Assembly (NCBI GenBank): GCA_013396635.1
Contig: WBMW01005324.1
Location: 186,001 to 250,000, forward strand
Reading direction: 5' to 3'
Source: Penelope pileata
Lineage: Eukaryota > Chordata > Aves > Galliformes > Cracidae
DNA length: 64,000 bases
A program made the translations under genes and the position numbers. The notes below the pieces were generated by a model, which saw only the letters and a list, made by a program, of their open reading frames with translations, made no database searches and was not told the DNA's origin. This document shows positions 34,019 through 47,537 of the stretch, piece by piece (the stretch's first letter is position 1; the number at the start of each line of letters is the position of its first letter).

Positions 34019-36949
34019 GCTGCTGTAAATAAACTGTAAATAGACTAATAGACTGAAATGAAGTATCGCAATACCTGTTACTTACATATTTTCAATTACT
34101 ATGCAAAATCTTACAAACCTTACATTACAATACACTACAGATTTTTTTAAAAAATTAAGGAGTATAGCAATCTAAGATATTTCACAAAATATATTTTATA
34201 TTAAATCTTGAAACATTTGTCGATGGCTGACTCTTGAAAAATTGTCTATTAAAAAAAAAAGATTATTTTACTGGTAACTTACCAGTATATATCTGCTTGT
34301 CTTGTTCAAATCCTGCTTGTTAGCGTGAGTTTACAGTAATTTCTGATTGCTTAGATCTTCTTTTGGTTCCAGTATTCCAATTCTGATTTCTTTGATACAT
34401 TCTATGCAGCAGTTCCTTGTCTGTCTAGAAAGATAAGTGACAGCTCCTTTCTGGGAGTTCTGAGCATCAGTGACTGGAAAGACAGATTGCTAGTTTTGTA
34501 ATGAGCAGTGTGATTGTACTACAATTTTGACTGCCGGTGTATTCAGCCATATTAATTACCCAAGAATGGTTTGTGACTTGTGACTTCAACCAAGAAAGTA
34601 AGATTAGCAGTGTGTTAAATACATGATAACTTGCCTGTCTTTACTTTCAGGACTAAGTTTGTTGACCATACTTGTTAACAGTTAGTCTTAAAACAAACAT
34701 TTTTTATAAACCTCCGTATTGAAGTGATCAAAATACTTTGTAATTGTTACCTGCACCAGTTTTGTTAGCAAATAGGTCGAAGCGTCCTGATATGTGCTGG
34801 TGAAAGCCTCTTGTATTTACACACGTTCTGAGTTTTGAAACTCTTGAATATTGATTAGTTTGGTAACCTTATAAGCACGATTTCCTGTCACTTGGTACTT
34901 TCCTATCACTTGGGTATGTCTTGCAGTTTTACATAGATCATTAAAGATAATTATGTAGTACAGCTATTTTGTACATCATAAAAGATGTTCAAGAAAGATG
35001 TGCGTTGTAAAGAAAGGGTGAAGCTGCCCAAAATGTGAAAAATAAATATGCTTTTTAAAAGCAAACTTTAAAGAAGGTCTGACATATATATTAAAAATAA
35101 TCTTGGCAACTTCATGCACTTAAATTTTTCATTCATCTTCTCAGAGTCAGCTATGCCCTTATTGCCAAGTAGTCCTGACCTTAGGATCTCAAAATCTACT
35201 TCCATGCAATTATATTGGTCATTTAACATTACGTTTTAAGATGGAAGTGCTGTTATTGGCAATTTCTTCCAAGTAACTTCTCTATATTTATCTAAAGATC
35301 ATTAGATAGCGCTGTGAAGTATTTATAAGCAAAAAGAAATTATTTTAGAAAAAAAGAGATTTCCCTGTATTTTAATGTTGTTTCAGTGATACACATTAAT
35401 GCATTTATAACTCAGGCATTTAAAGCATTGCTGGCGTTGTCTTTAAGTACTTGCACATTCTGATGTAGCACACAATATGGCACATATAAATAGGGCCATA
35501 TATCAGTGGGCCTTTCTGCTGGGATTGAAGTCAGTAGTGCCCAACCTAGATCATAAAACTTGCCTGTCCTCTAGATTGACATTTGTGTGTGGCATTTTAG
35601 GCTGTAAAAGTGCAGTACCTATCTTTGAAACATTTGAAATCAGACAAGACTATTGGGAAAAAATATTTCCTGTTTTGAAAAATTGTATGCAAGTTACACC
35701 AGAAAGTTACAATCTAAATAGATTTGTGTAACAGTCAGCTGTAACGGTAGCTTTTAATACACCACAATTCAACAACAGGAATCACAGATTCCTGCGTGAA
35801 GGTGGTCCTTATAGGCATGCTTCAATTACGATGGAATTGTTCCTTGCAAGACTAGTCTATCTCTGTTTCCCAGGTTCAAATTAAGTATTACCTGAACATT
35901 TTTTGTATATTCTTAAGCATGTATGCTCTTAAAAAAGTGTAAGGGTGAATAGTAAAGTTATCTATCCTAATCAGGCTCTGGTCCCGCTTTGATGGATTTG
36001 AGATTGCTCAGTCCTAGGATATTTATGCATCCTAAGTAACGACAGCAGGCATGACAGCAATGAAGCTACAGATAAGAATTCTTCAAGACTTAGAAATGTC
36101 ATAAACAGCAGATGAAATTGATGAAAATCTAGTCTGTAATTCAAGGAAGGCTTCCCCATCAATTTCCATATCCATACGCACTGTGGTGATTCATAACAGC
36201 TTTGTTATTGTAGAAGCGAGAGGAGATCATTACAATGCCTTTGTATTACAGAAGCATAATTTTAAAATCCACTTGAAATTAAATTATTGCTTTCAGAAAC
36301 CGAAAATAGAATAGATTTTAAACTTCCACTTTAAAATAATAATAATTTTTATAAAAGAGAATATGTAATTCTCTCTGCCGTGTTGATGAAACTTTACGTA
36401 TTATCAATCCTTTGAAAAATACCTCATGGTCTATACACAACTGCTATTCCTGAGATGTGACTGATGTTGGAAAAGTATCAAGTCAAACTTTCCATTGGCT
36501 AAAGTGTAGTACATAAAAATTTATTAAAAAAAAACCACTTTTTTTTCTTTGCAAGCAATGAGAGATATTTACACAAATCTGTACTGCAGAGACTGCTGAT
36601 TTGTGAGACTGAGCAGCCCCTGCATGAGCTTGTGCAGACTGAATCAGTAGAAAGTTGTATGAGCATCTTCTTGGTATGTTTATAGAACTCGTACCTGTTA
36701 CTTAGGAAAAATCAGATACTCTGAAAGTAAAATAATAGTAGAGGCCCTTGTTTACCTTAGGGGATCGTGGGGGATTGCATTACAGCTACAATTAAAAACA
36801 GAGATACTTCAGCGTTGCTAAAGTCGACCCGAGGAATTTGGCAGATATTCTTTCCAGTTTTTTCACAAGAGCAAGTGCCCAGACAGGCATCACAGTAAAT
36901 GGTTCCAATGTGTCAAACATACTATTTTTTAGTAGTTTGAAAAAAAGAA

Positions 36950-38900
36950 CATGGATATATTGAGAGAGACATCTTGTTGGGTGGCAAGGAATTTAATGTA
37001 TTCGATAAGTGTTTACGTAGTAGTTTCAGAAAGACTTGATGATTCAAACCATTTTTCTCCCTGTGGTCCCTCCAAAAGGACCCTTTGAGACAAATTCTTC
37101 TGAGACGTGAAGGACAACAACTCAGTGCTAGGTGGTATCTCTTTTCAAGTCCCTCTGTCACAAGAAGCAAATTTTCCTCTGCAGGTTGGCTGACTCCACC
37201 TTCAGCTCTCAGCTGGCAGGGATGTCAGCAGCGGTCCAACTCAGGCTGCGCTACTCTATATTCAGCATGGCTGAAAATTCCTAGGAAGAAAGGGGAAGAA
37301 CTCAGAAGCAATCTGACATGAAATTTAGTTTCTCTCTCTATCACACCTTCACCTCAATATTACTGGAGCCATTCTTCTTCCCTTCCATTATTTTTGAAAC
37401 CCTAGGCAAAAGTAAGCTGGCCATTGATGTTCCTGGAGAGGCACTGCTGCTGAGCTGATTCAGTGATTTTGTCAGCAGGCAGCTTCACCTTACATTTCCT
37501 GTCCTTCTAATATTTCTTAAAACAGTAGTGCTTGCTCAGTCCCTTCAGTCCTCCCTAATCAAATGCCTGGAATATATGGCATCACCTGGTAATTGGTAAT
37601 TGGTGCAGTGGCACTCAGAGTGAGCAAAGCTGCTTTTGATATTTTTGAAATCTCATTTTTCCCAATCCATAGCCAAATAGTTCAAAGAAAGAGGTTGGTT
37701 CCTACAGGTGACACTGAACTCCTCTGTCTACCTCCCTCATGCTTTGACGAATCATGATGGGAGTCATGATAGGAAAATCCAAGTAATCCTGCACTTTGGA
37801 CAAAGACCCCAGAAACTGGAATGCATTTAGCAGCTGGATTAATGCTTTAACTTCTTTACTGCTACACTTGATTAGCAACCAAGCTCCCTTGGCTTGCTAT
37901 GAATATGAACTTGTTAACAAAAGCAAGCCAGATAGTCAGCCTTATGTTAGAGGGATTCAAAGGAGGATTCTCTGGCCTCAGGATGGAAGTTCAGCTGACA
38001 CCCAGAGCTTCAAGCTGTGTCAAATGCTGCAGGCACTGCCGTTATTTTCTGAACTCCTTAGCAACATAGAGGTCCTTGTAACTTGGTGGTGTTGATTTGC
38101 CAAAAGAAATGCAATCTCTGGTTGCAAAACTACTGTTTGATGAATTGTTTCATTCAGCTCCACAATTGATGAAAGTTCTACATAACATTAAATATTCTAG
38201 GCTTATCCTTAGATGTCTTTGCTTCCTCCCAGAGCCCATGAAGACAAAGACAGAAAAAAGCTTTTTGCACAGACTGAAGCCTGTTCCTCATGAATATTCA
38301 AAGACTTGCTTCAGTCACAGAGAACAGAAAAACATATCAATCCCGCCACTTTTATTGATACAGGACTACTGATTCAGGTGTTTTATCATACTGCCTTTCC
38401 TCCTCTCAGCAGAAAGCTGTGAACCATTTCCCTTTTTTGGATTTTTTACCTTTTCTTCTTTTGCTGCTTTAGCATTTTTTGAAGGTAGGCCTACTTAGCA
38501 CCATCAAATCTCATTGCACATTGTATAAGACAGTTGGGTTATGGACACTGTCACCATTACTTGCTCAGTTCTTTTTGTCTTTCTTTTTGCTGCTACACAG
38601 TCCCCATACTCAATAAAGTTGAGGGACCGTGGGTACGTAAATTTGCCTCAAAAGCTGACAAGCTCACCCTCATTCTAAAGGCAACAACTCCTTCAAAAGT
38701 TCAAGTGGTGATACATATGTCTAGTATCTTCACTGGAAAGCATTTTCATTTCCTTCTTTCTGCCATGTTGCTTATGCTGAACGTATCTCTGCTCCAGAGT
38801 GGAAAACACAGAGTGACAGACTGATAATTGTACAAAAATTCCATGTCACCTCTGGTCCTCAGAAAATAAAATTCCCAAATAATCATCTAGAAGTCAGAAT
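36950..38900. other. ORF-dense block of unknown origin
   Basis: Within 2 kb there are four sizeable + strand open frames (37085-37321, 37796-38095, 38097-38372, 38534-38824; 78-99 codons) and one minus-strand frame (36922-37170, 82 codons). The base composition is less AT-rich than the flanks. No domain, retroviral motif, zinc finger or transposase signature was recognised on either strand, and the frames do not join into one protein without stops. It could be an old degraded insertion or simply a less AT-rich stretch of intron. No gene is called. Confidence 0.3.
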
Positions 38901-41900
38901 GGCAGGAAACATTTGCACAGCATTTCTTTCCTATCACTGTTGCTATATCATCCAGTGATAGGTATCACCCCTGACGGTATATACCCTGTGCTTTCATTTG
39001 ATGCAATGCAGTGACCTTTGGGCTGGGATGCTGAAAGTTAAGTGGTGGTCTGGTAAATACAATACTCTGCTGGAGCAGGGCTGGGAAACTTCACCAAATG
39101 AGGCAAGGGCTATGGACAACCTAGATGAACAGAGATCTCAAACAAAACATACATCAGCTTAACTAGGGCACAAGGTTTGTAGTCTAATACTGAAATACAT
39201 ATTCAAAATATTTTATGCCGTGATAAAAATCTAGTTAAGTGTGGGAAGGGAAAACGAATAACCTTCTATTCGTTGCTTCTCCAGATCTATTCAACATACT
39301 CAATAAAGAAAACCAACAGCCTAAGCTACCGCTGTATCTTATTGTCTTGGTGTAGAACTCCTTATGTTTTATTCCAATTTCTGTTTGTAATTCTATTGGT
39401 TAGATTTTATCTCATCTTTGTACTAAGGCCTATTTTTAAGTCTTATTACATTTCAATGGTATTTAATTCTGAGTGTTTCTTTTGAATGTTCAGATATTAT
39501 TCTCCAGAGCCCCTTAGTAGGGCAAAAGTGTCAGTTTAAATTATTGTTATTGCCATTACAAATATCATTAGTGCTGTTTGTTTGTTTTTAATGTATTTTT
39601 GTCAACATTTTCAGTGGATTTAATAACTGTTCTTTTTTATGTTCCCTTTGTAATTTTTTTACTACCTTTTCAGTGCATTTTCGCACAGTAAAGATAAAGA
39701 CTTGGGAATGGAGAGGAGGAAAAGGGTTGCAGGAAGTTAGCAGAAGACTTTGGGAGAACCGAAATTTGTCAAGGACAAAGCTGAATAAGTGTACTGTAAA
39801 AGATAAGGGCCCTTGTAGTTGAAGACACAAGAGCTGTGGGGTTTCCCATGCTTTGGAGGTGTTCATCTCTCTTTCTATTTTAAAAGTTAGGTTTCCTGAG
39901 ACTATGTCCTTCTCCAGTGTCGCCTCAGGAACCTTCAGTCTTTTTTTCTGTAACGTTGCTTTCTAAATCTTTGCCAATCCCTGCAGCACACACACTCTGA
40001 CCCTGTCTCTAATCCTTTGGCTGCAGCAAGAATAGCATTTTACAACTCTATTAGGATGAGGCTGGGAGAGCTGTTCGGGCTAATACTGCTGGTCTTATCT
40101 TCTTAAGCAGAGGCAAAAGTCAGTAACTTGCTGTGTTAGGATTTCATCAACATAGCCTAAGTCTTGAATTAGCTCAGCATGTAAGTTCAGTGAAAGAAGA
40201 GGTTTTCGTAGAAGAGGAAGTTTTTAAGGAATTATTGAAGGAGTATAATGAGACAGTTTTGTGAATTTTCATATGGAGATCAACCTAAACCTAAGAATAG
40301 AAAGAAAAAAAGAAGAAAATAATTGGATTTCACAAATAGCAACTAGTAGATATTTTGCTATATAAGAGGTGATATCAAAAGTGATGTCAAATTGCAAGGA
40401 CCTCTAAAATGAAGAGGTTTGTGTTTGCTTCAGTAGTAAAAATTGGGATAATAGAAGGAGAGAAGGGGGTTGGTGTTCCTGACCAAAACAGCTGGCTAGG
40501 AAAATAATCTTTCCAATAGTATTTAGAATATGCTTTCATTAATTAAGACCGTAAAGAAAAAGACTGCAGAGAAATAACTCAGATCTTGATGAGAGAAGTA
40601 TAAAATACATGGTCTGAGGAGAAAAGCTGCATATTAGGAATGTTCTAAGGGCAGAATGGTTGCTTTCTTCTTAATTTTTATGATATTTAAATTATAGGAA
40701 AGCAATCACAATTTGAGTTTGCAGTGTCTAAGCACAAGTGTTATACTGTTAGGAGTTATAGTACTACCTCTTTAATTATATCTCCTTGTCTCCATTATCA
40801 TAGCCAGTATTAGGAAAGTCATGGATCTGTTAAGGGTTTTTTGATAGCTCTTTTCTTCTGCCTCTTGTTGTTGTTCCTTTGCTTGACTATCAGCTTTCCC
40901 TTGGTGAGTTACATGCAGGAATATTGTGACTATTCAGACTGTTAATGTAAATTTGATTGAGGTCTCGTGTGATTTAAAAATACAGTTTTCATGAAGAATG
41001 TTTTCAGAAACACACTGCAACTAATGTCAGCTAGATCTACATGTCCTGCTGGCCAGAACACAAATGGATGATAAAAAGCAAGTGACATAAAAAACAAACG
41101 TAACTGATTTCCTTCTTGATTGGACTATAAACAATATTCAAAATGTACAATTTCAAAGCCCAGTGGAGAAAACTACGTAAAAACTAATAGGAATATCAGA
41201 CCTGGCTTTGTGGAGTTCCAGTGATGTACAGATAAATAATACTGATGTCTCTGTCAAATGGCAGAGAATTATCAGCATTATCAGGCTGAAGTCCATCATG
41301 GACCTGGATTCCAAGGTATTCTAATCTAGCACTGTGAATTAGCTTTCTTTTCTGGATTTCTTTCTTTAGAGGAGCTATATTTTGACTATAAGCAGTTTCC
41401 ATGTAGTCATTCGTTCTCCTGAGTAGTCTTTGTGGATGCTTCCATGCTCGGCTTTGTCTGAAACTCGGATGAAGCCAGAAAGTTGTGCATAGCGTGAATC
41501 ATTTGTGTGTGCATGATGCAGTGAATGGGAGCAGGTAAGTCAGTCCAGGTGCTTTTGGGTGCAAGGGCTTCTGTGATCTGTATGAGTTTTCCTCTAATCT
41601 ATAGAGCATAAACATAGTGAGGGAAAACAGTAGAGTAGGAAATTAAAGGGATCAGAGATGGCAAGGCTGAACACTTGCTAAGGTATGGAAGGAAAGGGAA
41701 AGGAAAAGATACCAAAGTTCAGTGACATACGGTTAAGATGTGAGGACATGAAAATGCTACACATGGAAAATGAGGACATAAGGAATGACCAGTTCAAGGC
41801 TTCAATTAAGATGATTACCTTCATAACAAGGTTTTAATTCAGTCTTTTTGTAACAGTGTTAAGAACAGGGTTAGAGTCACCTTTGCCTAGCAGAAAGGTA

Positions 41901-42152
41901 GTGATGGTAATTCACTGAAGACAAGATGTATAGTACTTGTAACCACAGTGCCATACAGCTGCAATAGTTGAGAGCAGTTGCTCTACTCAGATGTCTTGGT
42001 TTGTCTAGTGGATTTGTCTAGATTTCTCAGACCTTTAGAAGAACTAAAGTGCCATCTCAGTGGTTTTAAATTAATTTGTTCTTGCAACTGGGATTTAACA
42101 GTTCCTTTGAAGCAATTATTATTTACTACAAGTGTATATGAGAAGCTACCTG

Positions 42153-42290
42153 TCAATGAGTACTTGGGGAATCCTCAGTATGCAGATCACTGACCTGATA
42201 AACTGTAACAGCTCCAAGGGAGTTGTTATGGTCTGTCGCATCAATGAGTGTTTAGGGACTCTTTAATATGTGGATTATTAGGAGGATAAA
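42153..42290. repeat. Diverged direct duplication, about 50 bp, 88-bp period
   Basis: Copies at 42153-42202 and 42241-42290 both begin TCAATGAGT and end GATAAA. By eye they match at about 34 of 50 positions without gaps, and most differences are transitions. It is an old local duplication, or less likely chance similarity. Confidence 0.45.
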
Positions 42291-45200
42291 AACGTCTGCA
42301 GCCCATTGTGCCATTGCAGCTGTTCCACATGAGCATTAAGATACCACACAGCCTTACAGAATGCTGTAGAACAGTAGTTAACTAACTTTATGCAGTAGCC
42401 GTGATTTTACATTTAAAAAGCGATCTTTTCTTAACATTTTCCCAAATAATAGAAATTAATCCACATACTAAAATCACTGAGTTTTGAGATCACATTTCTA
42501 AAACCTGTCATTTTTCAATTACACATTCAGTGAACAAAAAATTCCCAGATTGGGTTCTGGGCTGATTCCTTCACTACTGCCTGCAGTATAGGAAGTAAAC
42601 AACAACAAAAAAGTTAGAAAGATTCTCCTATTTAGAAATGTCTATCCAAAGAGTAGGCCAGGAACAAGTTATCACATAAACATTTTGAGAAGCATTGTAA
42701 GATAAAGCAAATCTGCTACCTAACATGGTCAGATCCATATATGAAGTTGAATTCTTTATATTGATCTCACAAAGATCAGAGATGTAATTTAGGTTATATC
42801 TTGATTTTTTTTCTTTTAATTTTCTTCTATAATTGAAGAAAGATCACTGACTTTAGAAGAGATTCGGTGTCATACTGGAAGGAATAAAAATGGTGCTGCG
42901 TAGAACTTTGTAACCTTGTATTAAAATGCAAAGTTTCAAGTATTTAAAGTAGTTGTGTGAGAAATTTAGACAAGAGAATACCCATGATATTCACAAAATC
43001 TCCCTCTTCCAGTCTTGTGTGCAGCGTCAGCCTGTGTGAATCTTCACCCAGTCAGATCGACAGACTTTATTCACTTGAACCGTTCTGACAGGCTGTCCTT
43101 GCTATTGCAGTTGACAACAATTTTCCTTTTTCTTTGGAGCAGCGCTGGAACAACCAGTTTGGGACACGATTCAGGATGCTGGGATGTAGTAAATTTTACA
43201 TTGCATAGCAGTTGTTTAGTTTTTGTTGTTTAAGAACTGTCTGACCCAAATTCCTTTGTTCAGAGGGAAGAAGGTGAGGCTTTCCTTTTGGCATGCTGCA
43301 CCAAGGAAGTTAGTTTCACAGGTCAGACAGACTCCTTGTCAGGACATGAGAGGATGAATATCCCCATTCTCTATCAGTCACTGTTGTAAATTTCAGTAAG
43401 CAGAAGCTGCTTTAGCTGCTTTGGTGTTTTACTGTAACATTGCTAACTTTTGCTATTCTTTTGCATTCATAAGAAGAGACATATAATAAGGTAACATAGA
43501 AGCCAAAAACTGCATGTAATGAATTCTAATTAAGTAGAAAGTATGTACAAAGTCTTTCATGTTTGAAGAGTTAATGCAAATTTTGCCTATATTTTTCCTA
43601 GATAACTAATATGAGAAAATGTCTAATATTGAACTTAAGGGAGAAATTGTTTTTAAATGGTGTTTACATCTAAAGGGATGTTGCTTAGATGAAGCATGAA
43701 ATTGTAGGTTTTGATGTCAGAATTTTAAACACGATTTTTCCATTTGTCAAAACCTAAAATAAAAACACGGTTTTCAAGTACATGCCCTAAAACTGCTGAA
43801 AAGCTGTCTGGTTTGTATTGGTCCCTCTTCTCCTCTGTATCTGTCACAGGGGAAGGTGTGGAAACATGAGGAGTACACATTCATGCTCGTACTGTCAGAG
43901 GAAACCCGCTATAAACATCCTCAAGGAGTCTGTAGATCTTCCCCTGGTGTTCAAAACACATCTTAAGTTTAATGTTTCACTTAATGTAAGTAAACAACAG
44001 CGAGAGAGAAGGGCAGTGTGTGTCTCACTTAGACTTTTACTTCCAAAACAAAATCTGGTCCCATCTCTTGTTTTACCATCCTTTGCACAGTCATCCAGAA
44101 GAGTTCAATCTATTGTACACTCCAGTTTAACACTGAAGTAATTATGCACCTGCACATTTGGTCTTCAAACTGACAACAGTGGCTGGATTTGTGAGATTTG
44201 TTTTTTTTCCAGTCTGCTAACAAGATGAATTTGAGTTTTGCCCCTTCTGAATTCAGATTTGAGGAAGCTGAAAATGTAGTGGTAACATTTTAAGCACCAA
44301 ATGCTCTCTTCTCCTCTTAATACTGAGGCACACTGTGAAAAGCAGATTTCTTAGGAGGATTTGTCAGTATACATTTACACCTTTCATGTATATGGAGAGT
44401 CTCGAGGCTTCTGAAATTACATTTCTTATTTGAAAAAAATATCCCTTTATAGCTATTACTACTAGTCTTAGAAAAATAGCATTTTACAGGTAACTATTTT
44501 AAATTATCACCATTGCCAAATCAGAAATAGATGAAAAGTGAGAACAATAAAATATTAATAAAATGCTTAATATGATCACATCAAGCAAACTATCAGAATG
44601 ACAAATAAACAGTCTGTATAAATTATAGCAAGACCATTATTCATTTCATTCAGAACTTCAGCTTCACAACTTCTCCAGAGGCACTTTGTGATTGGAAGTT
44701 TGTTAAGGACTTGATATTTAAATCAAAATGACTGATGTTTGCATTGTTGTCTTGGTACCAGCTGTAAAATTTAGTTAGGATAGGTCAATTGATAATCCAG
44801 TGAAATTCATACCAAAAATACATTGCTAAAATGTACATAGGGTCTGCATCCTCTTCTGGCAGGGGTAAAAAAATATAAATTGAAAGAAGTGTGGACATGG
44901 CTTCACTTTGTGCTTTTGCTTTCATGGGTGTAGTGTAAGTATTCTGTACCCATGTTGCGAAGAAGCACTTGTGGAAACGGGGAGAAATTTTGAGTGATGG
45001 CTTTCACGGTCTGTTAAAGCATACTGATTCTATAAAAGGGGCACAGAAGGTTGCTTTATGTTTTTACTCAGATCATCTTGTAATCAAAATACTGAGTAAA
45101 ACCAGATGTTTAAATTCATAATTTGTAATAGCAGTGAAAACAGCAAATGTTCCTGGAGATACATGCAAGTTATTTTTGTCAATATTATACCGCATATGAA

Positions 45201-46365
45201 TAATTCATTACTGAACTACTGCTCTTATTTATAAATAAATAGCCATCTGCAGTACCATGCTTGATATTCCATAATCCTACAAATACTGACAGCAGTGAGA
45301 AATGTTTTGCATGTCACTAACTCAGCAGAACTATTTTCATGTTAAAAATACTGCTTCTAATTTAGAAAGTTTTTGGGGGCTGATCAAGAGCTTCTTCAGG
45401 TTTGTGTTCAACATATGTAGAATAAAAATAACATCGGTTGGTCATGTCTGTCAGGTGCCAATGATTGCTGTCACTTGTTCTACCCAAGAAACTGGAAAGA
45501 TTGAGGAAATTTTCCATCTCTGGAAGTGTTAAAACAGCATATTTACATCTGCAGTCACTTCTGTTTTGATTTTCAGTCTCAGAGATATTACAGTTCTCTG
45601 AGGTTTTATGAAAATATTAGAGGGACATTTTAGTAAGGGAAATGATCAAAGTTTTACTGTGATTTTAAAAAAGTTCGAAGGAGTCAAGCAAAAGTGTCTT
45701 ATGGCATGAGTGTTATAGAAGTACCTACTTATTTCACTTTTTTATTCGTAAGTTGATAGCAGTTAAGGTCAGATTGCTTTCTCATAAAATCAGATTCTAA
45801 AAATGCAAAGCTGATTTCCTTAAGATTTCTCAGCTTGGTCTTTCCATTGACTCCAGCTAGTCTGTAAGAGCCGAAGGAACAGGCCTTGGCGGGTGGGAGT
45901 CAGCACAAGTAGGTCTATGTAGCCGAGTCCTGGACTCTGGTTACCGGGCTAACTTCACTGACACTGCATGCTGCACACCTTGGGAAGAAAGGGTTAGAAT
46001 GCTCTTGCAGCTGGTGTTGTTAGAGAGCCATTTGCTGCCGTGTCCAGTGCCTTGTATTATCTAGCTTGCAGGTAACCCGGCCATGCCTAGGTATTTAACC
46101 AAAATAAAAGGCAAAAATATCCTGGCCATCTGCCATGGAAAATGCTGCTTTGATTCCTGCTGCCACAGGAAAGTCCAGCAGTATTTCATAGATGAATATG
46201 GCCAGTTCTCAGTGAGAGAACCGATACCTTTGTTTGAGGTTGAAATGGCACAATTTCCCCATTTAAGTGAATTTTCTCTTTAAATATAGGTCACCTTGGT
46301 TAATTCTCTCTTGGACTTTTAATTCAACGGTACCCAGAAACTGGATCATGTGAGAGACTGTAGCA

Positions 46366-46442
46366 GCCGCTTGCAGAGGCTGAGCTTTACGGCTCTCTGC
46401 GCACGCGCGGCGTCGTGGCTGTTCTGTTGGGTGGGCTCACGG
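46366..46442. promoter_or_regulatory. CpG-rich patch with a perfect NRF1 motif
   Basis: Nine CpGs fall within about 80 bp in an otherwise CpG-poor intron. At 46398-46409 the sequence TGCGCACGCGCG matches the palindromic NRF1 consensus YGCGCAYGCGCR at every position. The flanks (45.84-46.08 kb and up to 46.7 kb) are also richer in G+C than average. NRF1 sites are typical of CpG-island promoters. Here it may mark an intragenic promoter, an enhancer, or a young CpG-rich insertion. No exon or TATA box is recognised nearby. Confidence 0.45.
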
Positions 46443-47366
46443 CAATGCAGGCTGTCAGCAACTCCACGGATTGCCATAAACTGCAGGCGAAGTGCAGGAC
46501 TATTTCACGAGCACCACTACTGATTTTTGATCTTTGCCTCGGAAAGGGCAAATGCCTTCTAGGTTAACCTACTTTCTTTTGGTGGCAATTTTTTTAATCA
46601 CCTGAGAGATTTGTGACACACTGTCATGGACTGTGCCATCAACCTGCACAGGTGAAACTATCCATGGGAAGTAGGTCTTGCTCTACCAGAACATGAGTGC
46701 TACCAATGATATCCCTCTGTATGAGCCCCGTTCCTGAGACTGACAGAGCTGTCACCTACAACTGCCTTCACATTTCCACCATATATTCACTGATTTAACT
46801 CTCCCTTTCTTTGGGAAGGCATGCTTCATTCTTTATCCAACAAGGGACTCGAGGACCTTCCCTAAATTAATGATGCTTTGTGAGAAATACTGCTGAAAGC
46901 ACCCATAATGTGTTTGTTCAGAGGGACAAGAATTCAAAGGATAAAAAGGAACTTCTTTTTCTAGATGTTTTTTTTCGGTACTTATTGTAAAATGTACATT
47001 CACATTTTCAGGAACTGAGAGAAACCAGAAGGTTAGGGTACCATTTTGTGACTCGTGTATGGCATGCAGTGGCAACAGCTTTTGTATCTGTTGTTATGAC
47101 CTGAGGCAAAATCTCTGTAGATAACATTTGTCTATAGGTAGAGTGAAGTATGATAACACATCTTAGTGAATAAACCATTAGAGAATGGTTTAACAGAACC
47201 TTTCTTTTTTCTATTTGCCAAGCCCTGTTCAACATAGCTTCTAAAAATGTTGAGAGAGACTTCTACTGAGAAATGAAAACTATTTAATAGGCTATGAGCT
47301 AAGTGACAGATTTGCCATCTTCACATGAACATACGTATCCTATTCTGTATAACAGAGCTGCCATTT

Positions 47367-47374
47367 ATGCAAAT
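47367..47374 (+). promoter_or_regulatory. Octamer (POU factor) motif
   Basis: ATGCAAAT is the exact octamer consensus, within CCATTTATGCAAATAAGG. An 8-mer of this kind occurs by chance about once or more in a window of this size and composition, so it is only a pointer. Confidence 0.3.
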
Positions 47375-47475
47375 AAGGTGAAGCAGCCTTTTACATGGGT
47401 TGAAGTTGCAGGACAGAGGCCTTGGAGTCATTTGTGAGTTCTTCTGCCTGAAAGCCTTAACATTTGAAATGAAGT

Positions 47476-47537
47476 CATTTGTGGGTGAAGTCCAAATATG
47501 AACCTGTTATTTGATCACTGTACTTCACCCACAAATG
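47476..47537. repeat. Perfect 16-bp inverted repeat with a 30-bp loop
   Basis: CATTTGTGGGTGAAGT at 47476-47491 is the exact reverse complement of ACTTCACCCACAAATG at 47522-47537. The arms end sharply on both sides (mismatches T/T outside and C/T inside). A partial third copy of the left arm, GTCATTTGTGAGTTC, lies upstream at about 47427-47441. The stem is too short for a typical microRNA precursor (which needs over 22 pairs). Confidence 0.9.

Noticed and set aside
47476..47537. MicroRNA precursor
   Set aside because: The stem is only 16 bp with a 30-nt loop and no further pairing outside the arms, too short for a Drosha/Dicer substrate.
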